A stretch of DNA of 64,000 nt. Source: Seohaeicola saemankumensis (GTDB lineage: Bacteria; Pseudomonadota; Alphaproteobacteria; Rhodobacterales; Rhodobacteraceae). A model generated the notes under the pieces. That model worked only from the letters and a program-made list of their open reading frames with translations, was not told the origin of the DNA and searched no databases. The translations under genes and the position numbers were made by a program. Of the stretch, positions 43,905 through 51,922 are shown in pieces (the stretch's first letter is position 1; every line of letters starts with the position of its first letter). The stretch spans positions 89,234 through 153,233 of the forward strand of contig NZ_JAINWI010000017.1 of assembly GCF_021021435.1 (NCBI RefSeq). The letters are read 5' to 3'.

Positions 43905-44680
43905 TGCTGACGGTGCAGAACCTGACAGCCCGTCTTTCAGGCAGGACGATCCTGCAGGGGATCACGATGTCGGCCCATGCCGGCACATTGACTGCGATTG
44001 TCGGGCCGAACGGATCGGGCAAGACCACGCTGTTGCGCGCGCTGACCGGTGATCTGCCCTATGGTGGCGCAGCCAGCCTGAACGGGCATGAGCTGAATGC
44101 CACACATCCCCGCAAGATGGCCGCGATCCGCGCGGTTCTGGCGCAATCGACGCACCTGGCCTTTCCCTTTACGGTGGCCGAAGTCGTGCGCCTTGGCCTG
44201 ACCGCCAGCGTACAGATGCACGCAACAGATCTGACAGCGCGCGCCTTGGCTGAGGTCGGGCTGGCAGGATACGGGCCGCGCGACATCCAGACCCTATCAG
44301 GAGGCGAACAGGCGCGCGTCCATATGGCCCGCGTTCTGGTGCAGGTTTGGGAGCCTGTGACCGATAACGGACCGCGCTGGCTGTTTCTGGACGAACCAGT
44401 GGCGGCGTTGGATATCGGACACCAGTTGACGGTCATGCGGATCACGCGCAGCTATGCCGATTCAGGCGGCGGGGTGGTTGCTGTCATGCATGACCTGAAC
44501 CTGTCGGCGATGTTCGCGGATCGGATCGCCTTGATGCTGGACGGGAGTATCCTGTCGCAAGGCCGTCCTGCCGAGGTGCTGACCGATACCAATCTGGCAC
44601 AGACCTATGGCTGTCCCGTGCGGGTCAATGCTGTGCCCGAACAGGGGCCGTGGCTGGTGCCGCAGGCCACGGCGATCTGA
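43904..44680 (+). CDS. hmuV: heme ABC transporter ATP-binding protein
   Basis: A 258-residue ATPase: Walker A IVGPNGSGKTTLLRALTGD, signature LSGGEQARVHMARVL, Walker B WLFLDEPVAALDIGHQ and H-loop VAVMHDLNLSAMFADR. The HmuV-type insertion with the total length of about 260 residues fits. ATG 43904 overlaps the hmuU stop (TGATG). Its TGA directly abuts the stop of the convergent thioesterase gene with no space for a separate terminator. Confidence 0.92.
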   Translation: MLTVQNLTARLSGRTILQGITMSAHAGTLTAIVGPNGSGKTTLLRALTGDLPYGGAASLNGHELNATHPRKMAAIRAVLAQSTHLAFPFTVAEVVRLGLTASVQMHATDLTARALAEVGLAGYGPRDIQTLSGGEQARVHMARVLVQVWEPVTDNGPRWLFLDEPVAALDIGHQLTVMRITRSYADSGGGVVAVMHDLNLSAMFADRIALMLDGSILSQGRPAEVLTDTNLAQTYGCPVRVNAVPEQGPWLVPQATAI

Positions 44681-45106
44681 TCAGGCTTTCGGCTGGGGCC
44701 GCAGGATCATCTGCGTCTGCGTCACAATCGCCGCAAGTTTGCCTTCACCATTGCTGATCGTTGTTTGCCAGACCATGGTCGAGCGGCCTTTATGCAGTGG
44801 CAGAGTCACAGCACGGGCCGTATCTCCAACCGCAACTGGCCTGAAAAAGTTCGTCTTGCTTTCGATGGTGCTGGTCCCCTCGCCCTCGCGCAGGTTGAGA
44901 AAGGTTGCTGTGCCGCCAAGGTTGTCGGCCAGCGCCATGAAGGCCCCGCCATGCAGGGTGCCGTTACGATTGGACAGCGCCGCGGTCACAGGCAACTCGG
45001 CCTCGACGTGGTCGGGGTCAGCCGACAGGATGCGCAAGCCAAGGCTTTGGGCGAATGGCGGCTGAGCCTGCGCGATGGCGTCGATTCGGGCTTTGTCTGT
45101 GGTCAC
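44681..45106 (-). CDS. PaaI-family hotdog thioesterase
   Basis: A 141-residue hotdog-fold protein. NRNGTLHGGAFMALADNLGG holds the family's H-G-G motif and the catalytic Asp; SKTNFFRPVAVGDTARAV is the second conserved stretch. It hydrolyses acyl-CoA or aryl-CoA thioesters in the cytoplasm. It faces hmuV tail to tail and its leader faces the Rrf2 gene. It may act on CoA esters from catabolism, but no neighbour fixes the substrate. Confidence 0.85.
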   Translation of the reverse strand: MTTDKARIDAIAQAQPPFAQSLGLRILSADPDHVEAELPVTAALSNRNGTLHGGAFMALADNLGGTATFLNLREGEGTSTIESKTNFFRPVAVGDTARAVTLPLHKGRSTMVWQTTISNGEGKLAAIVTQTQMILRPQPKA

Positions 45107-45212
45107 GAATGTTCTCCTGATTGCGGCGGTGCATCATCCGCGCTTCGTGTTCAGTGTCAATCCGCCCCCAAGCTGACAGCCCGCAGATTGCCACCGCATC
45201 ACCGCACCAGGT

Positions 45213-45228
45213 TGGCACGTCATTTGCA
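45213..45228 (+). promoter_or_regulatory. sigma-54 (RpoN) promoter before the Rrf2-type gene
   Basis: TGGCAC-GTCAT-TTGCA matches the sigma-54 -24/-12 consensus (TGGCAC-N5-TTGCW) exactly, with an extra T before. It reads towards the regulator gene and would start transcription near 45240, giving a leader of about 63 bases. No other plus-strand gene follows, so the regulator is the only obvious target. Confidence 0.68.
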
Positions 45229-45302
45229 CAGGCCGGTGGCCCCATCATCCAAAGCCCCGCACAAGCCGGGGAAGATGGACGATCAGCCTACCGGAGTTTG
45301 CG

Positions 45303-45776
45303 ATGCGTCTAACAAAATTTACGGATTATTCTTTTCGCGTGCTGCTACATGCCGCCAGTCTTGACCAAAATTGCCTGACCACGATCGAGGAAAGCGCCCT
45401 CGTATTCGGTGTCTCGCGCGCCCATCTCAAGAAGGTTGTGCTTTGCCTGACGCAAAGCGGATTTCTGATCGGACAACGCGGAAGATCGGGCGGTTTCCGG
45501 CTGGCCCTTCCACCGGCGCAGATCAATCTCGGTGACGTGATCCGCGCCACGGAACCCGATTTCGACATGGTCGAGTGTTTTCAGACCGGCAATGCCTGCC
45601 GCTTGACCGCAGGCTGTCGCCTTCCTGCAATCGTGATCCGTGCGACGCAAAACTATCTGTCGGTCTTCGATGCCTGCACTCTGGCTGATCTGGTCGTAAA
45701 GCCCCGTTTCTTCATGGGTCCACGCGCAGCTTCCTATCCCGCGCTCGCCAATTTTCCGAACAGTATGAAGCCCTGA
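45303..45776 (+). CDS. Rrf2-family regulator, NsrR-like, Fe-S type
   Basis: A 157-residue regulator. The N-terminal winged helix MRLTKFTDYSFRVLLHAASL with ESALVFGVSRAHLKKVV and RGRSGGFRLA is the Rrf2 signature. Cys residues in ECFQTGNACRLTAGC provide the three-cysteine Fe-S ligand set. This arrangement is that of NsrR, a nitric-oxide sensor, although IscR-type members look similar. ATG 45303 follows GGAGTTTGCG. Preceded by a sigma-54-type promoter. It is alone between convergent or divergent genes, so its targets must lie elsewhere. Confidence 0.85.
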   Translation: MRLTKFTDYSFRVLLHAASLDQNCLTTIEESALVFGVSRAHLKKVVLCLTQSGFLIGQRGRSGGFRLALPPAQINLGDVIRATEPDFDMVECFQTGNACRLTAGCRLPAIVIRATQNYLSVFDACTLADLVVKPRFFMGPRAASYPALANFPNSMKP

Positions 45777-45812
45777 TCCCAAGGGGGTGCCGGAGCAGTC
45801 GGTAAACCCCGA

Positions 45813-46946
45813 TCAGCGCGTGCGCTGCGCACGGGGCGCTGTCGCATAAGCGGCAATGCGGGCTCTGTCGGACCTTCCATCAGATACCACCAAAGGCCGC
45901 CTGCGTGTAAATGCCGAAGCAACCAGAAGCACGGGTGTCGCCAGTATTGCACCCGCAGCGCCCCAGAGCCATGCTCCGAAAGTGATCGCCAGAAAAATCG
46001 TGAGCGCGGATTGGCGCATCTGACGGCCAACCAGCATGGGCGTCACAAACTGCCCCTCGACCGTATTTAGAACCAGAAGACATAGGACAGGAAGAAACGC
46101 GCTTTGCGGCTCGGGAAAGGTCACAAGGCCGACACCAAGCAGGATCATCGCCATGATCGCGGGGCCGATGTAAGGCATGAAATTCAGAACGCCCGTCAAC
46201 AATCCCCAGAGGAAAGGATTGGGAATCCCGAAGGCCCAATACAATGCCGTAGCGACCAGTCCCAAAGCGGTGTTGATCAGCAGGATTGCGAAAAGATAGG
46301 AGGATACGTTGCTTTGGATATCGCGGATCGCGCGGCCGAGAGCGCGCTGACGGCGCGGATTTGTTCCCAAGGCCATCACCCAGCGCGCCAGCAACGCCCG
46401 TTCGCGCAGAAGAAAGAAGGTCAGAACCGCCCCATAGACCGTGCCACTCAGGAAAACAGGGACTGACACGGCCAGACCAGCCAGCACGGATTGACCAGAG
46501 CCGGTCAATTGCTCCATCGGGTCGATCTCTTCTCCGTCACTGTTAAACTGCGGCCCCTGAATCGCGTCGGTCAAGTCACTGATCAGATTACGCAAGAGCT
46601 CATCCAGCTTTCGCAGGATATCAGGTGCGCGCCGGTTCCATTCGTCAGCACTTGGCAAAACATAATAGACCAGCGCGGCGATCCCGCCGATGGCAGCCAG
46701 AACGATCACGGCTGCCGACAGGCTGCGCGGTATCCGGATTTTGTCGGCGCGTCGGGCCACGGGTTCCAGCGCGACCGCCGCCAGTAGCGCTAGAACAGTT
46801 GGGATGGCAAAACTGCGAAGTTCCTGAAGTGCTGCCAGAACCATCAGGCTGGCAATCGCCACAAGCGACAGCGTTGCGGCACGCGGGAAACTCGTCTCTT
46901 GGGGAAGACGACGAGGAGCCGGCACAGGGGCTGTGGGGGGAATCAC
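45813..46946 (-). CDS. AI-2E family transporter (PerM-like)
   Basis: A 377-residue membrane protein with about eight helices: SLVAIASLMVLAALQELRSF at the start and the family core GLVATALYWAFGIPNPFLWG, LTGVLNFMPYIGPAIMAMIL and VEGQFVTPMLVGRQM. Proteins of this family export small signals or ions; the AI-2 role is shown only for a few. The C-terminus is basic and probably cytoplasmic. It stands alone on minus; a hairpin at 46982-47007 separates it from the upstream gene. Confidence 0.87.
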   Translation of the reverse strand: MIPPTAPVPAPRRLPQETSFPRAATLSLVAIASLMVLAALQELRSFAIPTVLALLAAVALEPVARRADKIRIPRSLSAAVIVLAAIGGIAALVYYVLPSADEWNRRAPDILRKLDELLRNLISDLTDAIQGPQFNSDGEEIDPMEQLTGSGQSVLAGLAVSVPVFLSGTVYGAVLTFFLLRERALLARWVMALGTNPRRQRALGRAIRDIQSNVSSYLFAILLINTALGLVATALYWAFGIPNPFLWGLLTGVLNFMPYIGPAIMAMILLGVGLVTFPEPQSAFLPVLCLLVLNTVEGQFVTPMLVGRQMRQSALTIFLAITFGAWLWGAAGAILATPVLLVASAFTRRRPLVVSDGRSDRARIAAYATAPRAQRTR

Positions 46947-46981
46947 CAGTTCAGGCTCCGGATGTCATTTCTTCACAGGTA

Positions 46982-47007
46982 ATCCCGCCCCGGTTCAAGG
47001 GCGGGAT
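46982..47007 (-). terminator. hairpin between the holin-like gene and the AI-2E gene
   Basis: A perfect 9-bp stem ATCCCGCCC / GGGCGGGAT with an 8-base loop lies 27 bases beyond the minus-strand stop at 47034. No T-run follows, so it may only partly terminate. Confidence 0.45.
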
Positions 47008-47033
47008 GGGGCAATTCAGGCGCGGGACGCCTG

Positions 47034-47423
47034 TCAGCGATCACGCGAGCGACGCAACCGCAGGGCCGTATCCAGACCGAAGACGAAGGCTTCGGCCAAT
47101 GGCGGAAAGGGCGCTTTTTGGCCTGCAGGATGGGCGTGGGCCTGCGCCTGCGCTCTGGCCAGTCGGGCCTCGCGTTCAGAGCGGCTGGGGGACAGTGCTG
47201 CGTAAAGGGCCAGACCGCCCGCACCAAGATAAAGACCGCCAAGGATGACGGCGGCGATTTGCGCGGAATAGGTTGTCTCCAGCAAGATCCACATTGCAAC
47301 GGTCAGAAACCCTGCTGCAGTTGCCAGAAACGCCGCACTGACCAATAGCAAGCCTATACGGCGCACCCCCTCTCGGGCGCGCGCCGCAACAGCAGCTTCG
47401 AGATGTGCCGCAGCATGCTGCAT
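47034..47423 (-). CDS. phage-holin-like / DUF1469-type membrane protein
   Basis: A 129-residue protein with an amphipathic N-terminal helix (HLEAAVAARAREGVRRIG) and two adjacent TM helices (LLLVSAAFLATAAGFLTVAM and IAAVILGGLYLGAGGLALYA), then a basic C-terminus. This is the layout of the Phage_holin_3_6/YqjE group, non-phage membrane proteins found beside YqjD-type genes. Its start overlaps the DUF883-like stop by one base (TAATG), so the pair is coupled. Likely a stress-linked envelope protein. Confidence 0.7.
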   Translation of the reverse strand: MQHAAAHLEAAVAARAREGVRRIGLLLVSAAFLATAAGFLTVAMWILLETTYSAQIAAVILGGLYLGAGGLALYAALSPSRSEREARLARAQAQAHAHPAGQKAPFPPLAEAFVFGLDTALRLRRSRDR

Positions 47424-47740
47424 TATGATCTCCGCGACAGCATCAAGCCGACCAGCAGGCCAACACCGGCTGCAATGCCCATGGCCATTGCAGGTTTCTC
47501 ACGGATCAGGGCATCCGCATGATCAACCGCATCGCCAGCTTGCTTTTGCAGCCTCTCATATTCATGCTCAACCCCCTCGCGGGCCTTGCCAGCCATACGC
47601 TTCGCGCCCTTCGCCGCGTCTTGCGCTTCGGCGCGCGTCAGATCTCTGAGGGTGGTTGTCAGGGCAGCCACATCCTCACGCAGGGTTGCAAGCTGTTCGC
47701 TGATGTCATCGGTGGTCGGTTTGTTTGCTGCTTGTGCCAT
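47423..47740 (-). CDS. DUF883 / ElaB-YqjD-like membrane-anchored protein
   Basis: A 105-residue protein: a long charged coiled-coil region (residues 10-80, DISEQLATLREDVAALTTTL) and one C-terminal TM helix AMGIAAGVGLLVGLMLSRRS with the RRS tail typical of DUF883. Escherichia homologues anchor ribosomes to the membrane in stationary phase. It lies 69 bases downstream of the DUF1328 gene and could be transcribed with it from the EcfG-type promoter there. Confidence 0.8.
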   Translation of the reverse strand: MAQAANKPTTDDISEQLATLREDVAALTTTLRDLTRAEAQDAAKGAKRMAGKAREGVEHEYERLQKQAGDAVDHADALIREKPAMAMGIAAGVGLLVGLMLSRRS

Positions 47741-47809
47741 TCAGGCCTCCATACATATCAGGCACGTTTGAAACGGATGCCTGGAAAAAGGGGATTCAAG
47801 GTCAGATCA

Positions 47810-47983
47810 TTACATCGGGGGACGGCCACGCACCGCACGTGCGATCATGGCGATCACGAAAAGCGCGATGAAAATGAAGAAGAGTATCTGGGCGATCCCG
47901 GCGGACGCAGAAGCGATGCCACCAAAACCGAAAACTGCCGCGATCAATGCGACCACAAGAAATGTCAGGGCCCATCCGAGCAT
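47810..47983 (-). CDS. DUF1328 (YtjA-like) small membrane protein
   Basis: A 57-residue, two-helix protein: [20 protein letters not shown], then [20 protein letters not shown] and the basic end RAVRGRPPM. This is the DUF1328 signature, including the FGFGG-I-A turn. The start follows GGAGACC. An EcfG-type promoter lies 56-81 bases upstream. The family is widespread and often stress-induced; function is unknown. Too short for most gene callers, but sequence and context support it. Confidence 0.85.
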   Translation of the reverse strand: MLGWALTFLVVALIAAVFGFGGIASASAGIAQILFFIFIALFVIAMIARAVRGRPPM

Positions 47984-48038
47984 GTTGGTCTCCTTTCCAA
48001 ATTTTTATGCACAATCCGTTTGTGCCTTCGCAATTAAA

Positions 48039-48064
48039 AACGCCGCTTGGGACGGAACGGTTCC
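48039..48064 (-). promoter_or_regulatory. EcfG-type promoter before the DUF1328 gene
   Basis: On the minus strand GGAAC (48064-48060) and CGTT (48042-48039) are separated by 17 bases, matching the alphaproteobacterial EcfG consensus (GGAAC-N16/17-CGTT). Transcription would begin near 48031, about 48 bases before the DUF1328 start. Confidence 0.68.
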
Positions 48065-48155
48065 CTGCTAGTTCGGATAATTCTCGAACCAGACCGAAAT
48101 ATACGCTGAAAAGGATCTTATAACAAAATGTTAGCCTGAAACCTCCAAACCTTGA

Positions 48156-48180
48156 ATCCCCCGGCCTTAAGCCGGGGGAT
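48156..48180 (-). terminator. strong hairpin after phyR
   Basis: A perfect 10-bp GC-rich stem ATCCCCCGGC / GCCGGGGGAT with a 5-base loop begins 8 bases past the phyR stop. The following minus-strand sequence has only scattered T, so it is read as a terminator or 3'-stabilising hairpin. Confidence 0.6.
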
Positions 48181-48187
48181 ACGTGTC

Positions 48188-48997
48188 TCAGGCTGAAAGG
48201 GTTTCAGTCGAGGCGAAGAACATCGCCTGACTCACCGCGGAACGCACTTGATCCTCGTCATAGGGCTTGGTGATCAGAAACGCCGGTTCATGCTTTGCGC
48301 CGGTCAGCAAGCGTTCGGGGAACGCAGTAATAAAGATCACTGGTCGCTCGCCCAGCGCCTCGAGGATATCGTGGACCGCATCAATGCCCGAAGATTTATC
48401 GGCCAACTGGATATCAGCCAGAACCAGATCGGGCGGGTTGTTCTTTGCCAATGCAAGCGCTTCGGTCCGTGTGCGAGCAATTCCGGTGACTGTGTGCCCC
48501 ATATCGGCGACGATCTCGCGCAGATCAACGGCGATGATCGGCTCATCCTCGATGATCATGACGCGGCCCAGTATCGACGCCTGCATTTCATTGCGCGCAA
48601 TCTCGATCAGTTCTGCCGCCTCATTTTGTTCGACCTGCATGATCTTCGCCACTTCGTTGGTGGTAAAGCTTTCGATCGACTGTAGCAAAAGCGCTTCGCG
48701 GGTATTCGCAGTCAAATGGGCCATGTGATGCTGTGCGCGGGCGGTCAGATTGTCCTCTGCTTCTACAAGCGGGGCTCCGGCACTGGACCAGACCACATGG
48801 AAGGCGTGAAACAGGGCCAGTTTGGGCGGGGAAATCTCGCCCATGATCGAGGGGTCAGCAAGGATCGCCTCGATCGTGGCGGCCGCGAAACGATCGCCAG
48901 CATCCTGACTGCCTGTCAGAGCACGGGCGTAACGACGCAGATATGGCAGGCTGTCGCCAACAAGATCAGCAAGGTCGGACTGAGTACCGGATGACAT
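48188..48997 (-). CDS. phyR: PhyR-type anti-anti-sigma response regulator
   Basis: A 269-residue protein. Residues 1-140 are a sigma-factor-like domain (YLRRYARALTGSQDAGDRFA, TREALLLQSIESFTTNEVAK) and residues 145-265 a receiver domain with acidic pocket IIEDEP, phospho-acceptor Asp195 (LVLADIQLAD) and ITAFPERLL, FLITKPYD. This reversed order is unique to PhyR. When phosphorylated it captures NepR and frees EcfG. Divergent from nepR across a promoter that is itself an EcfG site, so it is auto-activated. Confidence 0.95.
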   Translation of the reverse strand: MSSGTQSDLADLVGDSLPYLRRYARALTGSQDAGDRFAAATIEAILADPSIMGEISPPKLALFHAFHVVWSSAGAPLVEAEDNLTARAQHHMAHLTANTREALLLQSIESFTTNEVAKIMQVEQNEAAELIEIARNEMQASILGRVMIIEDEPIIAVDLREIVADMGHTVTGIARTRTEALALAKNNPPDLVLADIQLADKSSGIDAVHDILEALGERPVIFITAFPERLLTGAKHEPAFLITKPYDEDQVRSAVSQAMFFASTETLSA

Positions 48998-49024
48998 TTT
49001 TTTCCCTTCGATGAAGTTTTATCG

Positions 49025-49056
49025 GGAACCAAACGTCTGGTCATGCGTTTGGTTCC
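49025..49056. promoter_or_regulatory. symmetrical divergent EcfG promoter between phyR and nepR
   Basis: GGAACCAAACG and CGTTTGGTTCC form a perfect 11-bp inverted repeat around 10 bases. On plus, GGAAC (49025) and CGTT (49046) are 16 bases apart; on minus GGAAC (49056) and CGTT (49035) are also 16 apart. Each matches the EcfG consensus, so one palindrome serves both directions and the two promoters overlap completely. Predicted leaders are about 27 bases for phyR and 44 for nepR. Confidence 0.85.
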
Positions 49057-49099
49057 GTCTACGTAGCAAAAAATGTGGTGTACAGGCATGAGGTCAGGA

Positions 49100-49261
49100 A
49101 TGACGCAAGACGATCAGAGACCGGAACGCAAAGGCCTAGGACTAAAGCGTCAGATCGACGAGAATCTCAAACGGGTCTATCAGGACGCGCTGGAAGAAGA
49201 TGTGCCTGACCGGTTCAAAGAGTTGCTTGAGCGTCTGCGCGCCAAGGAGACTGGAAAATGA
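49100..49261 (+). CDS. nepR: NepR anti-sigma factor
   Basis: A 53-residue protein matching NepR: KRQIDENLKRVYQDALEEDV followed by PDRFKELLERLRAKE, the two helices that clamp EcfG and PhyR. ATG 49100 is six bases after GAGG; an earlier ATG (49088) would add four residues. Its TGA overlaps the ecfG start (ATGA), giving the fixed anti-sigma/sigma ratio usual for the module. Confidence 0.92.
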   Translation: MTQDDQRPERKGLGLKRQIDENLKRVYQDALEEDVPDRFKELLERLRAKETGK

Positions 49262-49842
49262 CAACCGCTCCTGACAACCTGCCTCCACCTGATGATCCGC
49301 GCGAGGCGCTGACACATCATCTGCCTGCACTGCGTGCCTTTGCCATAAGTCTGACAGGCAATGTCGCACTTGCCGATGACATGGTGCAGGACACTATCGT
49401 CAAGGCATGGACGCATATCGACAGCTTCCAGACCGGCACCAACATGCGGGCATGGCTGTTCACGATCCTGCGGAACACGTTCTATTCACATAGGCGCAAA
49501 CGCAAAAGGGAATTGCCCGACCCAGAAGGCATCCATGCCGCGTCTCTCTATGAAAAGCCCGAACATGACAGCAAACTGGCGATGACGGATTTCCGTGCAG
49601 CCTTCGCAAAACTGTCGGACGAGCATCGCGAGGTGCTTCTTCTTGTCGGGGCCTCCGGCTTTTCGGTGCAAGAAGCCGCCGAAATGATCGGCGTGCCGCC
49701 CGGCACAGTGAAAAGTCGCGCCAGCAGGGCGCGGTCACGGCTGTGCGCCTTGTTGGGCATGAAGGACGGCGAGCACATGCTGGACGGCGTTGACGGTTCG
49801 ACCGCAGCCGTAATGTCACGATCGGGAACGCAAGCCGCATGA
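49258..49842 (+). CDS. ecfG: EcfG general stress sigma factor
   Basis: A 194-residue ECF sigma factor of the ECF15 type. Region 2 includes LPALRAFAISLTGNVALADD and NMRAWLFTILRNTFYSHRRK; region 4 has KLSDEHREVLLLVGASGFSV with VPPGTVKSRASRARSRL. It directs transcription of general stress genes from GGAAC-N16/17-CGTT promoters, of which this window holds the divergent phyR/nepR site and one before the DUF1328 gene. Overlaps nepR and the kinase gene by four bases each. Confidence 0.94.
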   Translation: MTTAPDNLPPPDDPREALTHHLPALRAFAISLTGNVALADDMVQDTIVKAWTHIDSFQTGTNMRAWLFTILRNTFYSHRRKRKRELPDPEGIHAASLYEKPEHDSKLAMTDFRAAFAKLSDEHREVLLLVGASGFSVQEAAEMIGVPPGTVKSRASRARSRLCALLGMKDGEHMLDGVDGSTAAVMSRSGTQAA

Positions 49843-51707
49843 GCCGACATCCCTCCCGGAGGAGTTGGTCACCCGAACGGTTGGGTCTGCGCTTGGCCTT
49901 GCTGTTGTCTGTGGCATTGCTGCCGGTTGGCCTGATCGCGGTCCTGCAGGCCGTAAGCCTGCTGAAAGAAGCCAAGGCGCGCTCGGAAGCGGCGCTGATG
50001 GGCGAGACCTTGATGAGCGTGCAATCCGAGTTGCGCCTGATCCAGCGCGGTCAGGGCATGGCCGCCGCGCTTGCCAACAGGCTATCAAGCGAGACCGGCA
50101 TATTGGGAGCTGACAATCAGGAGGACGGGCAAAGCGGTGAAGATGCCGCCAATAGCTGCCGGATCGAACTGCCCTTGCTGTCTTCGCAACTGGCAGAGCA
50201 GGCCCAGATCGCCGTCGTCGGGTCAGGTGGTGAGATCATCTGTGCGTCCGCAACCATGCGGGACAATATGGCAGGCACGATTCTTTTGCAGGATCTGATG
50301 GAATCCGATGGCCCAGAGGTGATGCTGGACAATAACGGTATTCTCGCTTCGGGATCAGCCATTCTGATCAACCATCCTATTACCGGTGCCAAACCGCGTG
50401 ATGACGCACCCGCCGAAATCATTGGTGCCGTGTCGGTCATTCTGCCACATATGGCCTTGCGGGAAATCAGCGGCCTGCCAGAAGACCGGATGCTTCTGTC
50501 CCTTCCCCAAGAACAGGGTGCGGCGATCCTGACTTTCAACGAGAAAGGCGAAGTGCTGACCTCATCGGCGGGGCTGGAAAGCGCGCAGGGTATCCTGCCG
50601 CGCCACAGAGCATTGAAAGCCCTTGTCGGAAGTCGTCCGCTTGCCTTTACCGCTGTGTCGGAGCTTGGAATAGAACGGGTCTATTCCGTGATCCCTCTGA
50701 TTGAAGAAAACCTCTATGCCTTGGGCACATGGCCCGGTGAAGGGCACCGGATACAGGCGCTTGATACTGTGCCTGCCGCGCTGTTCCCCGCGCTGATGTG
50801 GGGCGCCAGCCTTATCGTGGCGTGGCTTGCCGCAGGGCGTATGGTGACACGGCACATTTACAAGCTGCGCGGCGCTATCGGGGCCTTTGCAGGTGGCGAC
50901 AGGGTTGTGCGCGAGATCGACGTCTCGGGCGCGCCGATCGAATTGCGCCAGTTATCCGATTCATTCGTCAGGATGACCGATACCATCCTGCATGACGAGG
51001 CCGAGCTGGAAAATGCCGTCCATCAAAAAGAGGTGCTACTGCGCGAGGTCCATCACCGCGTCAAGAACAACCTCCAATTGATAGCCTCGATCCTCAACAT
51101 GCAAATCCGGCAAGCGCGCAGTCCCGAAGCAAAGGGATTGATGACAGGGGTACGCGACCGCGTCATGAGTCTGGCCACGATCCACCGCGGCCTCTACCAG
51201 ACCAGCGGCCTGACCGATATCAGCGCGGACGAGTTGCTTTCAGATATCCTGCGACAACTGACCCATATGGCGACCGGTCCCGGACGCCCGATCGAGATCG
51301 AGCAGGACTTCGATCCCGTGCGTCTGACCCCCGATCAGGCCGTTCCGCTTTCGCTGTTTCTGACGGAAGCCCTGACAAATGCAATCAAATATGCCGGCAA
51401 TGACGGGGACGGGCCGCCGCATCTGTCGGTCAGTCTGAAGCGGATGGAGGAAGACGCTGCCCTGCTCTGTGTGGTTAACAGCACCGGCACACGCCCCGAC
51501 AATGATACCGAGATCGAAAGCGGCACCGGCCTTGGTGTCCAGCTTTTGGACGCTTTCGCACAGCAGATTGGCGGGCAGGTATCCCGTGAAGAGAAAGACG
51601 GCAGGTTTGCACTTGCAATGGGTTTCAAGCTGACACCATTGACCGAGGCGGAGGCGCGCAATGCGCCGGAAGAAACCGACGACTCCCTGATCGACAACTG
51701 CCTTTAA
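49839..51707 (+). CDS. HisKA_2/HWE-type sensor histidine kinase of the stress module
   Basis: A 622-residue membrane kinase. A TM helix LRLALLLSVALLPVGLIAVL near residue 20 is followed by a periplasmic sensor region (about 45-305), a second TM near LFPALMWGASLIVAWLAAGR, a HAMP domain, then the HisKA_2 block with His405 in EVHHRVKNNLQLIASILNMQ and a HATPase_c with LFLTEALTNAIKYAG and GTGLGVQLLDAFAQQIGG. Such kinases phosphorylate PhyR. It is the fourth gene of the nepR operon (ATGA overlap), so it is the likely PhyR kinase. Confidence 0.92.
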   Translation: MSRHPSRRSWSPERLGLRLALLLSVALLPVGLIAVLQAVSLLKEAKARSEAALMGETLMSVQSELRLIQRGQGMAAALANRLSSETGILGADNQEDGQSGEDAANSCRIELPLLSSQLAEQAQIAVVGSGGEIICASATMRDNMAGTILLQDLMESDGPEVMLDNNGILASGSAILINHPITGAKPRDDAPAEIIGAVSVILPHMALREISGLPEDRMLLSLPQEQGAAILTFNEKGEVLTSSAGLESAQGILPRHRALKALVGSRPLAFTAVSELGIERVYSVIPLIEENLYALGTWPGEGHRIQALDTVPAALFPALMWGASLIVAWLAAGRMVTRHIYKLRGAIGAFAGGDRVVREIDVSGAPIELRQLSDSFVRMTDTILHDEAELENAVHQKEVLLREVHHRVKNNLQLIASILNMQIRQARSPEAKGLMTGVRDRVMSLATIHRGLYQTSGLTDISADELLSDILRQLTHMATGPGRPIEIEQDFDPVRLTPDQAVPLSLFLTEALTNAIKYAGNDGDGPPHLSVSLKRMEEDAALLCVVNSTGTRPDNDTEIESGTGLGVQLLDAFAQQIGGQVSREEKDGRFALAMGFKLTPLTEAEARNAPEETDDSLIDNCL

Positions 51708-51922
51708 TCACCGAAAACCTGCATCTTGACGGCCGCGCGGCGGTTGCCGGTCCCTGATCGGTTTGACAATAGATGTGGCATCCTTATGCCATTGTTAGTT
51801 ATACAAAATAAATTGTCTGTAAGTTGTCGCTTTTCGCGCCATTCGCTTTTAACATGTGAAAGGGTGGGGGTGTGAGTAAGTGATCCGAATTTTACGCGTC
51901 CTTTGCGGCTCTGGGAAAAAAC

